DNA of 64,000 nucleotides from Gymnorhina tibicen (GCA_013399875.1 VXAZ01007529.1:494613-558612), one strand, 5' to 3'. Positions 35,613 through 48,332 are shown, counted from the stretch's first letter. Notes: generated by a model not told the origin, from the letters alone. A program made the numbers and translations.

Positions 35613-36764
35613 GCAGGTGCATGAGAGACACAGCCCTTCACCATGTGGCCTGTCTGCTCCTCCTTTGCAGCATGAAGGGATTGGCTCTGGTGCTTATTCA
35701 TGGTGGGCTGCAGGGGTACGAGTCAGGTCTTAAATAATCAAACTGCAACTAAAATAATTTCAAAGATAAGGACGCTGAATGCACTTGATAGCTTGACACG
35801 CAGCAGAAATGCTGTGCTACACTAATGACTTTGCTCCCTGACACTTACCCACTCCAAATCAAGCAAACCGGCTCTGTCAAGTCATTTCCCAAGAAACCAA
35901 ATCTCTGGGGATGAAGGCAGGGGTGGAGCACACATTCAGCACACTGGGCCATCAGCACAAATTACACAACCTGCACATTCACATCTCAAGCCCATTAAAA
36001 AAGAGGGATTGCTCTCCTTATGTGACAGGAGATGTCTAGGGCATCAGGATTATTTAATGGGGGCTGATGGATCTGCAATCAGGGAAATCGTCACTTTGTG
36101 AGAGCACAAAGCTCTCTGTAATGCACAGAAAGGAAGAAGCAGCTCTGCACTATTAAAGATTAATTGTGAAAATTGACTTGTTCAATTACAGAAAGAGCAA
36201 TGGGGCATTATTGCTGCTCTTTCTTTCAGCCTCCAGACCTGCAGAGTTCCAAAAGGATTTTTATTATATTACTGCTCCACTATCTGAACATTTACATAAA
36301 CTAGGTAAAATATTATAAAACCATGCAGCAGTTTAATATAAACTGGGTTTGTTCTCATTCACAGCAAACACTTTCCAGCCTGCAGAATTTGTGCTTACTG
36401 ACCTTGCAGACCCTACCAGGTCGAAGGCCAGCGACCCCTCTCTTTTCCACTTCCTATACACTCAGCTTTATAAATGTTTTTCCCACCCTGTGTTTGGGAA
36501 GAAGAAGCAGAACAAATCTGGAGAGCTGCCAAGCACACATGCTTTCCCCCAAATTTTTCAATTGTCTTCTTTCCTTAATAACAAAGTTGCTCAGGAAAAT
36601 GGAAAAACATTCTCAAATATTTATGGGAAAAGTATGTCTGTGCTCAATCAAAATTACAGGGCAATGGATTTTTTCCTACCACACTGACCTAACCGAGAAA
36701 TAAAAGAAATAAAAAGTGTTGGATTCTTCTGCTCCAGCCTCTTGGCAGTTTGACTATTAATCTT

Positions 36765-36900
36765 GCCCTGGATAAGAGAGAGATGTCAGAGAGGCTGTGG
36801 GACCTCTGGTTTTGGAGATATTCAAAATTTGTCTGGACAAGACATCAGGCAACCTACAGTGCTGTGAGGAGGGGTGGTCCCACAAGATTGCCAAAATTCT
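36765..36900 (+). mobile_element. CR1 LINE fragment, weak
   Basis: A plus-oriented, diverged copy recognisable from GAGAGGCTGTGGGACCTCTG, GGAGATATTCAAAATTTGTC, TGGACAAGACATCAGGCAAC. The stretch resembles the CR1 segment between the coding end and the tail. It lies in intron 15. Confidence 0.6.
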
Positions 36901-37330
36901 CTTCTGATACAAGTTTGTCTTGCCCTTTTGTGCTTCCTCCATAACTCCACATTCAGATAAAGTCAGGAGTTACTGACGAGGTCAGGACCTGGGAAGCATG
37001 GGCCTCAAAAAAAGGCAATTAGTGGATTACTACAAGTCACTTGGGAGATTGCTATCCTGGGACATTCAGAAAGTTTCCAGGTGAGTAGCTGAAAATGGAA
37101 ATCCAGGCAAAAGTTCTGTGGAGGTGTGTCAGATCACTGCTTCTCTCCCCCAGTGCTGAGCAGTCCCTGGGAACAGCTTTTGCATCCTTACCAGTGTGGA
37201 GGAAAGATTTACTCTCATCATTTGCCATAAGGAAAATCTGGCATTTCATTCTAGATCTTTCATCCAACGTTGCCAGAAAAATTCCTTCAGGACAAGGAGA
37301 ACAAGCGGGTTTGAGCAGCATTGCACTTAC

Positions 37331-37546
37331 GGCAGAAGTCAGGTTGTCTCCACTGGACCAGGATGCCCTTCCTGGCACAGGCTGCTGCATAGTTAGCAAT
37401 GGCAGAGCACAGGCAATCCTTGCCACTGGAGCAGGAGCAAACATCAAAGCGGCAGTTCTTCACGTAGGGAGCGGGGCTGACTTCATGGTGACAAGGTTCA
37501 AAGGCAGGAGAGAGCAGAACCGGGCAGGAATCCTCAGCATATTTGG
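37331..37546 (-). CDS. VWF: VWF exon 15 (C8-2 module)
   Basis: This 216-bp exon encodes the second C8 module: [52 protein letters not shown] and WRQPDFC. The pattern C.VLLSP..F..CH...SP.PY and the Cys-rich tail match human D2. Entry is phase 1 after TTTTTAG; exit is phase 1 with TGCC|GTAAGT, completed as Pro by exon 16. All the expected C8 cysteines in this exon are present by eye. Confidence 0.97.
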
Positions 37547-38119
37547 CTAAAAAGACAAAAATGACATGCTCGTGCTGAATCAATCAGTGGCTTTCAAGGA
37601 AAGCTAGAGGAGCCACAGTAAGCATTTTCTTTTCCTTCTATAAAAGAAAAAAAAAACCCCAAAACACAAACCACACAAGAATAAAACAGCATCAGGCAGG
37701 CACAGATAGCACCATAGCTCATATGTCATGAGCTCTACTGAAAGAATAATATTTCACTAGTAAAACAAATCAAGGAAAAGCAATGCTTTTATATTCTCTT
37801 AGCACTATTTCTGGTGCTCTAATTCCTTTTACAGGGCCTCTGCTTTCTGCTGCCTTTTTATATTTGCAAAATTAAACCAATTTTTGTTTTCAATTTTCAC
37901 AAAATATTACATTTTCCTTAGGAAGGAAATCAATACAAGTCTCTCTGTGGGTGTTTTTTTTGTTGCTGTTGTTTATTGGGTTTTTTTAAACATGTATTAC
38001 AGCCACCCTGGTAGTAACGTAAACAACATTAGCTTCTTCTCTTTTTATTTTCCTTTTTTTCTATGTAAATGGAAGATCACCATTTGCTGCACTTGTTAAT
38101 TTTGGATAGAGTTCAGTAC
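37547..38119 (-). other. VWF: VWF intron 14
   Basis: A 573-bp intron, T-rich on the plus strand from about 37840 to 38060. No repeat element or gene is recognised. Confidence 0.85.
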
Positions 38120-38315
38120 CTAAATGAGGATTGAGATTGCAGGGGTCACTGTCTTGTTTTAACAAGTCCTGGCAGTCTGCATTGAGCTTCCAGGAGTTCC
38201 CAAAGTCTTCCAGAAGGGATTCCACCATGCCAGAAGGTGTAAGAAAATCATCCCCTTGGTTCCCATTATAATTTCCACACAGCCCACACATCCTTTCAGA
38301 GTAGACTGGAGACAC
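38120..38315 (-). CDS. VWF: VWF exon 14 (VWD2, CGLC motif)
   Basis: This 196-bp exon encodes [19 protein letters not shown], then [24 protein letters not shown] and [10 protein letters not shown]. The CGLC sequence is the propeptide CXXC motif, reported in mammals to be needed for disulfide exchange during multimer assembly; it is intact. Entry is phase 0 after CCTTAG; exit is phase 1 with TTAG|GTACTG, and CC from exon 15 completes Ala. Similarity to the human D2 is very high. Confidence 0.97.
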
Positions 38316-40828
38316 CTAAGGAACACAACATTAGCCTGGTCATCTTCCAGAACAGGTTACCACTGCAGAGCAAGATTTTTTTTAAGAAATGAACCATACA
38401 CTATTTAGCAGTCAAGAAAATTCTCAAACACACATCAAAATACTACAGACACAATGCCATTGTACTGTATTTTTAAACTTTTAACAAAAATGCTACTATT
38501 AGTAGCAGCAGGACAATTTTTGCACAGTACAGTGAATTCCAGAGGGTGACTAGGAGAAAAATAGCTTATTTTTATGCCCTGATCAGCAGTCCTGTTTAGT
38601 CTTTCCCTATTTTCCCCCTTCATTCATATGAATGAGCAGGGCAACAGTGGGGGTTGCATTTTTTTAATGTAATTCCAATGGCAGTTTGGGGAAAAAGACT
38701 GCACCTGGGAGCATTTAACATTTTAAAAGAAAATTGGATGATGAAAGAAATTTAAATAGGCTGTTTTATCTCAGAATTGAGGCAATATTGGAGATGTTCC
38801 CCTCAACACTGAGGACCCTGGATAAAATAAGGAATAAACTAGTATCCCCCTAAAGCTACCTCACATTAGAGCTTCCTCCTGCCTAGAGGAGCTTCAGGCA
38901 CACTAAAAGCAGAATTGCCAACCACCCACCAAGCAGGTGCACTTTTCACCCTGTTTTATTCCTGCTGCAAATCAAGGGGCAGCTGAAAGGTGACCCTAAA
39001 CCTAGAGGTAAACAGGGAGAAATCTCCTAAGCAACATCTGCAACACAAAGGCACTAATACCTTTTATTTTAGGAGGAACTGTCAGTTTCAGTTAGGAGGA
39101 AAGCTCTGGTACATTGCAAACACTATCAACTACTCAGGAGCTTTGATGCTACATTAGCCCTTTGTATCCGCGTAGCTGAGTGCTAGTTTGGGCAGGCTTG
39201 CAGGAGTAACCAGTGAAACAAACAAAAAAAAAGTTCAAAAAATCCACATTTTTAAAGAAAACTGGTTTTCTGTATAGATAAAAATAAAAAACATCCTCCA
39301 AAATATAACGTTGTACTACCCACCACTCAAACACGGGGGTCAGAGGATAAACATGGAGCATCAGAAAGAACAATTAGAGGATAAATATTCTTACTACTAA
39401 GAGTATTACTGCTCTTTCACGTACTCTGCAGATGGAACAATGACTCACACGAGTCCAGATTCTGGTGTATTTTGGAGTGGAAGCTCAAATCACAAACATC
39501 AGGCAGTCACAGAAAGGGGAGCCTTCTTGAGGAACACAGGAGGAATTTTTGCCAGAACAAGGTAATGGAAGTGTATCACTTCCTCCAATTGTCAGCAATA
39601 TTTGGCAACAGGTCAGTCTACAAATCCAGCATAAAATAACTTCCCAAAAGCAATTAAAGAGATGCTTTAGATGCCCAGCAAGGGAAGGAGCAGACAATTG
39701 GAGAAACTTCCACTGCTTTTAGGGGTAGAGGTCCTAGAGCAGAAAATTAGGTTTGTTTTCAGTGGCACAAAAAATTTGCCAGGTTATATGAGTCTCTGAC
39801 CAGGCAGGAAAATACTTTGAATACTGAGGAAAGCCAAAACTCCTGAGATGTGCCAAGGGACTGAAGTGAATTATTCTAAGCTCCAAAACAACTTTTAGGA
39901 CCTTCGGAGCAGAGAGATATAGGTTAAATCAAAACAACAACCACAAACCCACAGATGCTTTCTAAAATTATTCCAGACATTTCTTATCTGTTTTCTTTTC
40001 AACTCTTGAACTCGATTCTGAGCTGGCTTTCATAACCCTTTGTGCTGTGCCAGACGTGACATTTAAGCCAGATTTTGGGGCAGGTAAGGAGAATGCAAAA
40101 GCAATGCCATGGTTCAAGGAGGGCAGTGTTTACCACTGGGCAGAAAATCCCAGAAAGACTGGTTTTCTCGGCAAAACTCCTCTCAGTGAGCAGACCCCTA
40201 CTACAAGGGGGGTTCAAAGGCAGCAGGGCTGTGGTTACAGCTTCCTTACAGATAATTTCTGTTAAGCCTGCCTCGGGTATTTCTACACTCTGCTGTGTCT
40301 GCAGCACCGACAGAACCTAATTTGTAATCAAGGCTGACTTCAAACATTCCTCACAGTAGAAGGAGCACGCAACACATCTTCTATGAGCTAATTTCTTTCT
40401 CCTGGAAATTATGAGTAACTGTGTCCCTGGAGGCCTTTTCTTCCTTCATTTTAAGTCATTCATATCCGTTGTTTTAGACAGGGCAGTCAAAGCAAATAAA
40501 AACAAAACTCCAGTTTGGAGGGTATCTGCTGAACGAAACACAAAACTGCTCATGGTTAATAATGGCTGTCATTGAACAAGGGGGAAAAAAAAAGCAAAAA
40601 AAAAAAAAAGGGAGGAGGAAAAAAGCTACCAAGCTGCTGTAAGATAAAGTGTTTGTTTCTGGAATACAAAAGGACCTGTATATCACTCTGGGGGTAGCAA
40701 AAGAGAAAGGAATTTCTAACATGCAACACAAAGCAATTTCTGACTTCAGACAAGAAAATCTTTGTACATATTTGGGTAGAATGAGAGAGGGGGCAAACAG
40801 GCAGAAATACAACAGACAGAAAAAGTAC
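38316..40828 (-). other. VWF: VWF intron 13
   Basis: The intron is 2.5 kb. It has an A-rich tract around 40588-40620 and otherwise nothing I recognise. Confidence 0.8.
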
Positions 40829-40929
40829 CTTCACTAGGAGTTCTCCATGACCATCCCAGTCAATCTGCAAATCCTCCCCGTAGGTGAGGCGAACTGAACT
40901 CCTCACCATGCGCTGGACACGGAGGGCAC
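40829..40929 (-). CDS. VWF: VWF exon 13 (VWD2)
   Basis: This 101-bp exon encodes [19 protein letters not shown] and [14 protein letters not shown], the central VWD2 strands. The YGEDLQ.DWDG motif is the same in human D2. Entry is phase 1 after GCCTTCAG; exit is phase 0 at AAG|GTACTT. The acceptor is served by a short unique stretch because a CR1 insertion lies only about 37 bp upstream, so the branch point must sit in or near that stretch. Confidence 0.96.
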
Positions 40930-41524
40930 CTGAAGGCAACCACAGGGTGTCAGTGACCTTTCACAAGATGTAGTGACAGGACAAGGGGGAATGGTTTCAC
41001 TCTGACAGACAGTAGGTTTAGAGTGGATATTAGGTAGAAATTCTTCCTTGTGAGGGTGCTGAGTCCCTGGCACAGGTTGCCCAGAGAAGCTGAGGTTGCC
41101 CCATGCCTGGAAGTGTCCAAGGCCAGGCTGGATGGGGCTCTGAGCAACCTGGGATAGTGGAAGGTGTCCCTGCCCATGGCAGGGGATTGAAATGAGATGA
41201 TCTTTAAGGTCCAAACCAAATAATTCTGTGATGCTATGATTTCAAGCTTCTGGTTGAAAAATAATAATTTCAAAAAGAATAGACCAACAGTGGTTTTCAC
41301 AAATCTCACAAGTGAATCTTAATTCTCCTGATTTTAGAGGAGCCAAGTCAAGATGTGTCAGCTGCACGGAGGGAAGCTGAAATGACAGAGCTTCTAGAAG
41401 AGACTGCAAGTGAGAGTTTGGCATTGAAAAAGCTTTTTGATTGAGCTGGGCTAAGGCATGTCTAAAACCACTACTAAGTAGGAGCCTTTCAGTGGCTGGC
41501 CAGAGTCAGCCCGTGTGAACACAC
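40930..41524 (-). other. VWF: VWF intron 12
   Basis: The intron is only 595 bp, and almost half of it is a CR1 fragment (40968-41241) lying antisense to VWF and starting about 37 bp from the exon 13 acceptor. The remainder is unremarkable. Confidence 0.85.
40968..41241 (+). mobile_element. CR1 LINE fragment next to exon 13
   Basis: A plus-oriented copy: GTAGTGACAGGACAAGGGGG, GTTGCCCAGAGAAGCTGAGG, GGGCTCTGAGCAACCTGGGA and a final TTAAGGTCCAAACC with a degenerate tail. Its left end is about 37 bp from the exon 13 acceptor. It fills almost half of the 595-bp intron 12. Confidence 0.93.
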
Positions 41525-41663
41525 CTTGCAGCAAAGGGATCTGTATGTCCTGTCCATTCAGTGAAACTCCTCCTCCGTGTTTCATTTTAATGATGCTGTT
41601 GTCCATATCCCGGATCCGGACAGAAGCTGAGCGAGTGCACACGGCATCAGGATCATCTGCACA
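41525..41663 (-). CDS. VWF: VWF exon 12 (VWD2)
   Basis: This 139-bp exon continues VWD2. [35 protein letters not shown] and IPLLQG match the human strand order of the VWD beta-sandwich. Entry is phase 0 after TCTGCAG; exit is phase 1 with CAAG|GTGTGT, and GT from exon 13 completes Gly. The upstream intron ends in a good pyrimidine tract. No disruption is seen. Confidence 0.97.
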
Positions 41664-43021
41664 CTGCAGAGAAGGGAAAATCTGCCTCAAACCTCAAGTT
41701 TTCACTTTCTTGGTGACTTTGTCCCCAGAAGGCATTTTGGCATCTAATTTAGGAGCTGTTGAGTGTCACACTGGTTTTACAGATCTGGTTTCTGCATCCC
41801 ACAAACACCAGGCTGGCAGCCTTCCCTCCATTATCCCGCTATTCACATGGCAGGGCTGAGCTCCCTGTCTCAGAACCTGGAAAGGGATCTGTGGGTGTTC
41901 CACCCGGCCTCCGGGAGTGAGCCATGGCAGTGACCAGCCCCACAGCTGTGGCAGGGGCAGGAAGGCCACCTGAGCCACATAGCCTGGGAAACAGCCACGC
42001 AGTTCACACTACCCGAGAGTCCTGGGGTGTTTATTTTCTCGGCTATGGGATACCCAGATGAGGAACAGGGATTGCATTGGGGGGGAGAAGCCCACGCCTC
42101 CTCCCTGGTTTCGAAAGGGAGTTTCAGTGGAAACCCGTCCTGCAGGTTCCCAAGCACCGATGACCTCAGAGCTGCACTATCAGAGCTCTCTAATGCAGGA
42201 GACAGACGCAGATGGTGCGTAGATCTGTCACAGCCCATTTCTCCAAAGCCTGCAACTTCCCTGGTACTGCAGGACAGGCTGATACGCCCCTTCCCTCCTG
42301 TCAGTCTCCTGTCTCCATTGCACCTCTCCCTGCCCTCAGTTCCTCTGTCCCCATCACCTTTCTTCCCCTCTGCCTCCTTCAGGGCCCTTTTCAGTCTCCA
42401 GATTTGTTCATCTTTTCCCAAGCACAACTGGTCGATTCATTTCATGACCAGGTTCACCTCCATGTGACCTCCCCCTTCAGGGTCTCCATCCCTCCCTGCG
42501 CTGGCCTGGCTCCCTTTCCTGCCTCTCTCCATCTGCCTCTCACACATCCATCGGGGGAGACAGCAAAGGAAGTCAGGAGCTGCTGTCTGACTACAAAAAA
42601 AATCACCAGCCAACTGACTAAATGGAAAGCAAGGCAAGGCTCTGCTCTGCCAGTGCACTCTCCTTGATGTCCAAGGAAATGTCCTTTCCCCACAGGCATT
42701 AGGGACGCAGCAGCAGCCAGGGTGCTTGGCAAGGGGTGCACCCTCGCCTCTGTTTGTTCAGCTGGCAAAGAATCAGCGAGGGCCCATTCTCCAAACCTCA
42801 TCACAAGTCTCCATCCCCAGGCAGGCTCCTGGGGATGGTGGTAAGGAGAAGCAAAACACTTATTAACTAAGGAGAAAGACTGCATCTGTTATTTAAACTA
42901 ATTATCTCATAGGGAAATTACTTCTGTTGGCCTGGGCATCCGCAATTCACGACACAGTCCCAACAGCCCTGCCCTCTCTCTCAAGAGCGTGCGTAGAGGC
43001 ACCAGCCAAGGCTGCTGTTAC
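41664..43021 (-). other. VWF: VWF intron 11
   Basis: The intron is 1.4 kb, pyrimidine-rich on the plus strand in its middle part. Several long open frames occur there on both strands, but they lack recognisable protein features and I treat them as chance. Confidence 0.8.
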
Positions 43022-43158
43022 CTGCACTGTCTCGATGATCACAGAGAAGGAATTTTCCACACAATCCTTGGCAAATAAGTACTGGCAAATCCCGCTGAAG
43101 GTGAAATACTTGTTGTCAAAGCTTTTGAAATGGGACTGGCCGGTGACAGAGCATTCCC
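43022..43158 (-). CDS. VWF: VWF exon 11 (start of VWD2)
   Basis: This 137-bp exon opens the second VWD module. [18 protein letters not shown] is followed by [15 protein letters not shown] and [12 protein letters not shown], almost identical to human D2. VWD modules begin with this SFD...FTFSG...CQY pattern, where the domain core starts. Entry is phase 1 after TTTTACAG; exit is phase 0 after CAG|GTAACA. D2 belongs to the propeptide and helps align D3 domains for intermolecular disulfide formation. Confidence 0.97.
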
Positions 43159-46100
43159 CTGTAAAAAAGCAAAAAGCCATTAATCATCCCAGTGCCAGTT
43201 AGGAGCAAAATCCTACTTGGCCCCCACAAACCTCTGAGGGGGAAGAGCAGCCCTGGTGGAACAGGTTGTACAAGGCCCAAGCTCCCCACGGACCAGAGAG
43301 CACCAGCAAGATCCTTATCTCCCTGCTTATTTCCGTAAGGCATTACCAGTAGTAACAGAGGAACCAACAGCAGGTGGGGAACACAGAATAAATCGCACTT
43401 AAGAGCTGAAATTTGTGCCTATGGAAAAGCCTATATTCTTTTGTTGGACTGCCTTGAATACCAGTAAGTTATTTTAACATAAAATACCTTATGAGAATGA
43501 AGAGCTGGAAGATAATGTCTGTGGGAGTCCTTCCAAGGGTAGAATTTATGTTGGACTTTACCCTGAACCATTATCTCGACTAAAAGAAAATTTAAAATAA
43601 TTCTATAGTTACAATAGCTACACCTAAAGTCCTTACAGAATAATGTGAAAGCCTGGTTTGACCACTTCTCTACTACAAAAAGGAGCTATTTAAACATATT
43701 AACATTTGAAGGTGTTTTGGTAAGTTGTGGCTTTTCATTTCCAGGAAGGCACTATCCAGATACCACAGCTGGGATTTAGTACCCTGTCATGCAAACACAC
43801 AGAAAGGCTCCAACTCCACAGAGCTTGCAGAGAAAATCTTTCATGTGAGAAAACCATCACACTTAGAGATGATCCCATGGCAAACAAGGCGGGCAGCCAC
43901 TTCCTCATTCAGAACAAAATTCAGGTGTTGAGCCCACACTGGCCATCACCAGCCAAAGGATGGAGAAAAGTTAAATGTTACAAGCTGGCAGGTGAACTCC
44001 ATGAGTTATTCTCTCTTCACTGCCTTTGAGTTCCCCAGAAGATCTGTCTAATGAGCATCATGTGAAAATTTCCTTCTTCAACATATTATTCAGTGTTTAC
44101 TATCTTAAACCAGCTTGTGCTAAAGCACAACTACACAGATCCTGAGGAGTCCCAGCCTTGCACAGCTCTGATTCATCCTAAGAGAAGTCCAGCACTTCCT
44201 GGATGTCTGTCATCCCTTGGAGTTTGATTTCCAGGGCATTCTCTGCAACAAGGAAACAGGAGGACAGGTTTGCAGCACGGAGAACTGGGAAATGACAAGT
44301 CCCAGCCTTTGGCATTGCTCCTGAAAGGGAAATTTCTTTCCTGTGGCCAAGTCCTTTCTTATGGGTCCCTTTGTCTATTCCACTTGATGTAATGCATCCC
44401 ATGAAATTCCCTGAAACCTCCTGCCTTCATAATTATTTCCATTATGATATCAGCTTGAAAGCCTCTTGGTAGTGCCAGCCAGCTCCAGCTGTGGATCCAC
44501 CTTATCACCAAACTTACAGCTGGGCAATTCAGTCCCACAATATGAAAGAAATCTTCCCTGAAAAAAGTTGGTCAAAATTAAAACAGAGCTACCTAGAGTT
44601 TATATGAGGAACTACATAAATTTTCTGGGCACATGATTTTAGAAATATTTGTGGTAACTAACCAACAATGAAAACATTGCTTCAACTAGAGACAAACAGC
44701 ACAGGTAACAATATAAATGTGGCTACTCTGGGAGGCTTTGCTGCCCTCCCATACTGTCTCAGTACAGTTCACAGAGTGTTGGCAGGCACATGTACAACAC
44801 CTGCAGGTATACAACCTTCAGTCTTGAATGAGCCTAGCAGAAAACTGATTTAGATATACTGGCGGAAGGTACAAAAATAAGCTGCCTTTCTTTTCCACTT
44901 CTGCTTATTTGGGACAGCTTCCCCATTCAGAAAAAGGCAGCAACGCTATATTGCCTCTTGCACAGAGCTGGATATCAACATCTGTTTGCAAGCCTCAATA
45001 CCAGATTTATCTTCACTTCTATAATCACTATGAAGAAAACATGGCCAGAGTTAAGGATAAAAATTTGGCCCATGGAGTATTTATCATAGCCCAGAGAGCA
45101 ATGACATTAAAAGCTATAACCTAGGTAAAAACTGAAGTTAGAAAAACAGCTATTTCTTGTTTGCAATCATGCTGCTGCCCATTAGCTAAAAGGTGTAACA
45201 GATCAGCCTGGGCTGTGTCCTTGAGGCTGTGTTTTAGACAGTGCATTTCCCTGCACTTGGAGAGATCCTTAATGAACAAGCACAGAGCACAGCTCACTAA
45301 AATGTCATCTCCGTTTTGAATATTTGCATACACCAACCCCCATCCTCTTCTTTAAGTGCTGATACTTTGGGGGAAGTGCTCTTTTGCTCTAAAGCAGGAG
45401 GAAATGAAGCATTGATGGGTCAGGCAAGTTTCACGTTACTAGAAGAACACAGACTTTTTGATAGAACACCTTAAGACTTGCAATTCCCCTAATTTGTGAG
45501 GGTTGCACAGTCTCATCTCAACAAAAATCCACTAAAGCCCCCAAATCTGCTCTTTTCCGGTCCAGCCATAACCCGAGTCTCCTTCTCATCCCTTCCACTC
45601 TCAGTCCCCAAAAGCAAGGAGAACAACCAAGGTAAAGACCTGTGCTGTCTCCTTGCAGACTTCCGTACGTGATGCCAGCAGAGTCAAATGCTGTTTCAGG
45701 TCAACCAGGGCTTTCTGTGGCTGAACGTGGTGCAAGAACTGAGGCAGGGGATGGGCCATGGCACCAGCAGGAGGAAATAAGGAAGGCAGCACTTTGCTGG
45801 CGAGTGCACAGCATGAAAAGTCACATTCCCCATGCAGGCAAAAATGTGGGACAGCAGCCATCAGTACAGGTGAGTTTTGGAGGTGGAGTTAGGAGGAAAG
45901 GGAGTAGCAGCACCTGCAGAGCTGCCTCTCCAGTCTGCCAGCACCCATGGAAGGCAGGACAGCCACTTTCTCCCTGGGGCTGTAGCTCCTTCACCCACAG
46001 CGTGACCATGAGGGAACTGTCACAGTCAGTAAGGTACAATGAGGAATTGTACCTGGTCAAAGAAAGCCAGGAGTGTTCCTCTACCTGGAAGCCAATCCTC

Positions 46101-46382
46101 TGAACAACAGACCCTTGTAATTGGTAAACTAAGTAATCAAAGCAGGAACTGTCCTTCCCACCAAACAGGATTTTTCATTGGTACATATAAACCACACAGT
46201 GCAATGTCTGACTTGTCTCAAGAGAACTTAGAAGTAGGATCCCATCTGAATTGTACTGGAGCAAGCAAGGAAGAACAAAGATTCACTTTTTTCAGTAAAA
46301 AAAAAATATAAGTGGGGCCTGAGTGGGAGATGTGTAGGCAAGGCTTACTTGTCAAAACCTGAAAAGGGTAAAGCCAACGTAC
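43159..46382 (-). other. VWF: VWF intron 10
   Basis: The intron is 3.2 kb and appears to be unique sequence. I saw no CR1 copy, gene or strong repeat in it. Confidence 0.8.
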
Positions 46383-46429
46383 CGGGGCATTCCCCATTGC
46401 TGCAGATCCAGGTGCCACGTCGACAAATG
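46383..46429 (-). CDS. VWF: VWF exon 10 (E1, 47-bp exon)
   Basis: This very short exon encodes the end of E1: ICRRGTWICSNGECP plus part of a Gly codon. Entry is phase 2 after TCCTAG (one C completing Cys) and exit is phase 1 with CCCG|GTACGT. It joins exon 9 (DCNSC) to exon 11 (GECSVTGQ), reproducing the human order around CSNEECPGE. Its size is too small for routine open-frame detection; the evidence is peptide homology plus the two matching phases. Confidence 0.94.
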
Positions 46430-48220
46430 CTAGGAAAGAGATAGGGGCAGGTTAGGCAAGAGAATATGAATACAAATCTTCTGTTGCACATTATTCCCAA
46501 AAAATTGAAAATGGTCCCCTGTCCCAGGGAAGTTAGACCAGTCTCCAACATCCTCTCCATCTCCCGTAACCTCATTTCTTAATGTATTTATCCCTTCTTC
46601 CCATCATTTGACAGCAACTGCTGGTAATATGAATGGGTATGGTTGCAAAACTCAAGGACTTCTGTTTTTTCCTGCCAAGGCTCTGTGTTTAATGGAGTTT
46701 TCAGCTATATTCCACTGTTGTGGAATGGGTTTTCAATGCAGTTTTCAAGGTATATCTATCAATACAACAGAATCACAGGAGAAAAAAAGTTTTAGGGGAC
46801 TTCTAGAAAAATCATTTACTACAATCCCCAACTCAGAGAGCAACGACAAAGCTGGATCAGGTGGCTGAGGACCTTGCCCATTAGAGTTTAGAAATATCCA
46901 AGATGAGGTCCCACAACCTCTCTGAGCAGCTGTCCCAATGCAGCACTGGGGAAGGGAGAAGAATTTTTCTTTGTGTGCAAACAGAGTTTCCTTTGCAGTT
47001 TGTGTCCATTGGTTCATACTCTTTTGCTGTTTGCCTCTGAGAAGAGTTTGGCCCCATCCTCTCCACAGCCCATCTTTAGGCAGTGAAGGTTCCCTCATTA
47101 GCCCTTAAACAAATCCATTCCCCTTTGCTTCTTCTTACGTCAAACTCCCCTGCTGTGATCACCTCCAGTGTCCTCCACAAGCCTCTCTGTACTCCTTGTT
47201 TCAAGAGCTACTATATCCTTCTCATTCCTTTAATTACCCCAGCCCTTGAAAATCATTTGTGGGGAGGCAGATTATTGAGGATGTTAAATGCAGAGTCAAT
47301 GGAATGACATTCTCCACAGCAGCATCAAGTTTGAATAACAGGAAGCAATAACAAAACACAAGCAATAAAAAAACCCAGCCTGTCAGGCTACACTCATCTC
47401 CCAAGAGCACTAAGGTTGAACAATGTGGCCAAGCTCAAAGCTGCAGAGGGCTTCCTGTCCAGGGAAAAAGACAAAATGCTAATGTCATGGTTATGGTTCG
47501 TGTTCTGGGACACGTGGTGCAGGTAATTAAAAGCTTCTGATTAACAGGGATGAGGCACAGACCACCTTTCTTCTGCATATCATGGTCTTCACTGAGTCCT
47601 CCTTCTGTCCCCTAATTGGAAGCATCTGAGCAAAGAGCTGTCCGAACTCCTTGCACAAATATGTCCACACTTAACACAAAACCAGATCAGGAATATGTGA
47701 CTAATTCCTCTTCCTTTCTTTAAAGTGCTGGACTTCCCCTCCAGTCTGGTACCCAAAAGTGAAAGAAAAATTGTGAGCCATGCTAGGAAGACTCATTAGC
47801 CCCGTGACAAGTTCCAAGGACGTGCCTTAGGCTAACTCCTCTTGGAGAGAAATGGGGTTTAGAGGTTAAATACATGTAGGAAGTCAAAACAAAGACACCA
47901 CCGCTGACACTACCCAGACATGGGAACCTGCTGGTCTGTCTTATCCACAGGAAACAGGTAGTTCTCGCTCTTTGAAGGAGTGTGACCTTCATGTTGTTCT
48001 ATCAGATCAAATATCCCTTTAAAAACAGAGCTGATTTTGCCTTTGTGAACAGCTCACTTCTTGGAAGGGGCTGGCAATTCCAATAAGAGAGCAAGTCCTT
48101 TGCCAGTGAAAGGAAATTTTTTAAAGGTAGAGAGATTTCTAGAAAGATAATGCAAAACAGTCACTGACCAGAGTGCAGTAGTTATCTACAGCAAACACAC
48201 CAGAGCAGCACAGGGTTTAC
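46430..48220 (-). other. VWF: VWF intron 9
   Basis: The intron is 1.8 kb. It contains one old CR1 fragment (46885-47095); the rest shows nothing I recognise. Confidence 0.82.
46885..47095 (-). mobile_element. CR1 LINE fragment, old
   Basis: A diverged minus-oriented copy: GATGAGGTCCCACAACCTCT, TTTGTGTCCATTGGTTC, CTGAGAAGAGTTTGGCCCCA and TCCTCTCCACAGCCC. These follow the order of an older CR1 subfamily. It lies in intron 9. Confidence 0.7.
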
Positions 48221-48332
48221 CATGAGTTGCAGTCCTGGGAGATGGTGAAGCCAGGAGGATAATGCTTTCCAGAGTGGATGCAGGAACAGTCAGAGCTTTC
48301 AATGCAGTGTTCACCATCAAGGAGCAGCCCCT
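48221..48332 (-). CDS. VWF: VWF exon 9 (TIL-1 end and E1)
   Basis: This 112-bp exon continues the TIL-1/E1 part of D1, with [18 protein letters not shown] followed by [10 protein letters not shown] and QDCNS. The human counterpart has the same cysteine pattern and the RYPPG-like turn. Entry is phase 1 after TATCCAG; exit is phase 2 with TG|GTAAAC, so the Cys codon closing DCNSC is split between exons 9 and 10. A second AG lies two bases inside the exon but would break the frame. Confidence 0.94.

Larger units (their letters stand above)
31395..37330 (-). other. VWF: VWF intron 15
   Basis: The intron is 5.9 kb and repeat-rich. It contains four CR1 fragments: 31738-32072, 33545-33787, the long copy 34592-35612 and a weak one at 36765-36900. 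The stretches 32073-33544 and 35613-36764 show nothing I recognise. Confidence 0.85.

Noticed and set aside
41870..42467. Overlapping long open frames on both strands in intron 11
   Set aside because: They have low-complexity Ser/Pro or charged composition, opposite-strand overlap and no homology I recognise.
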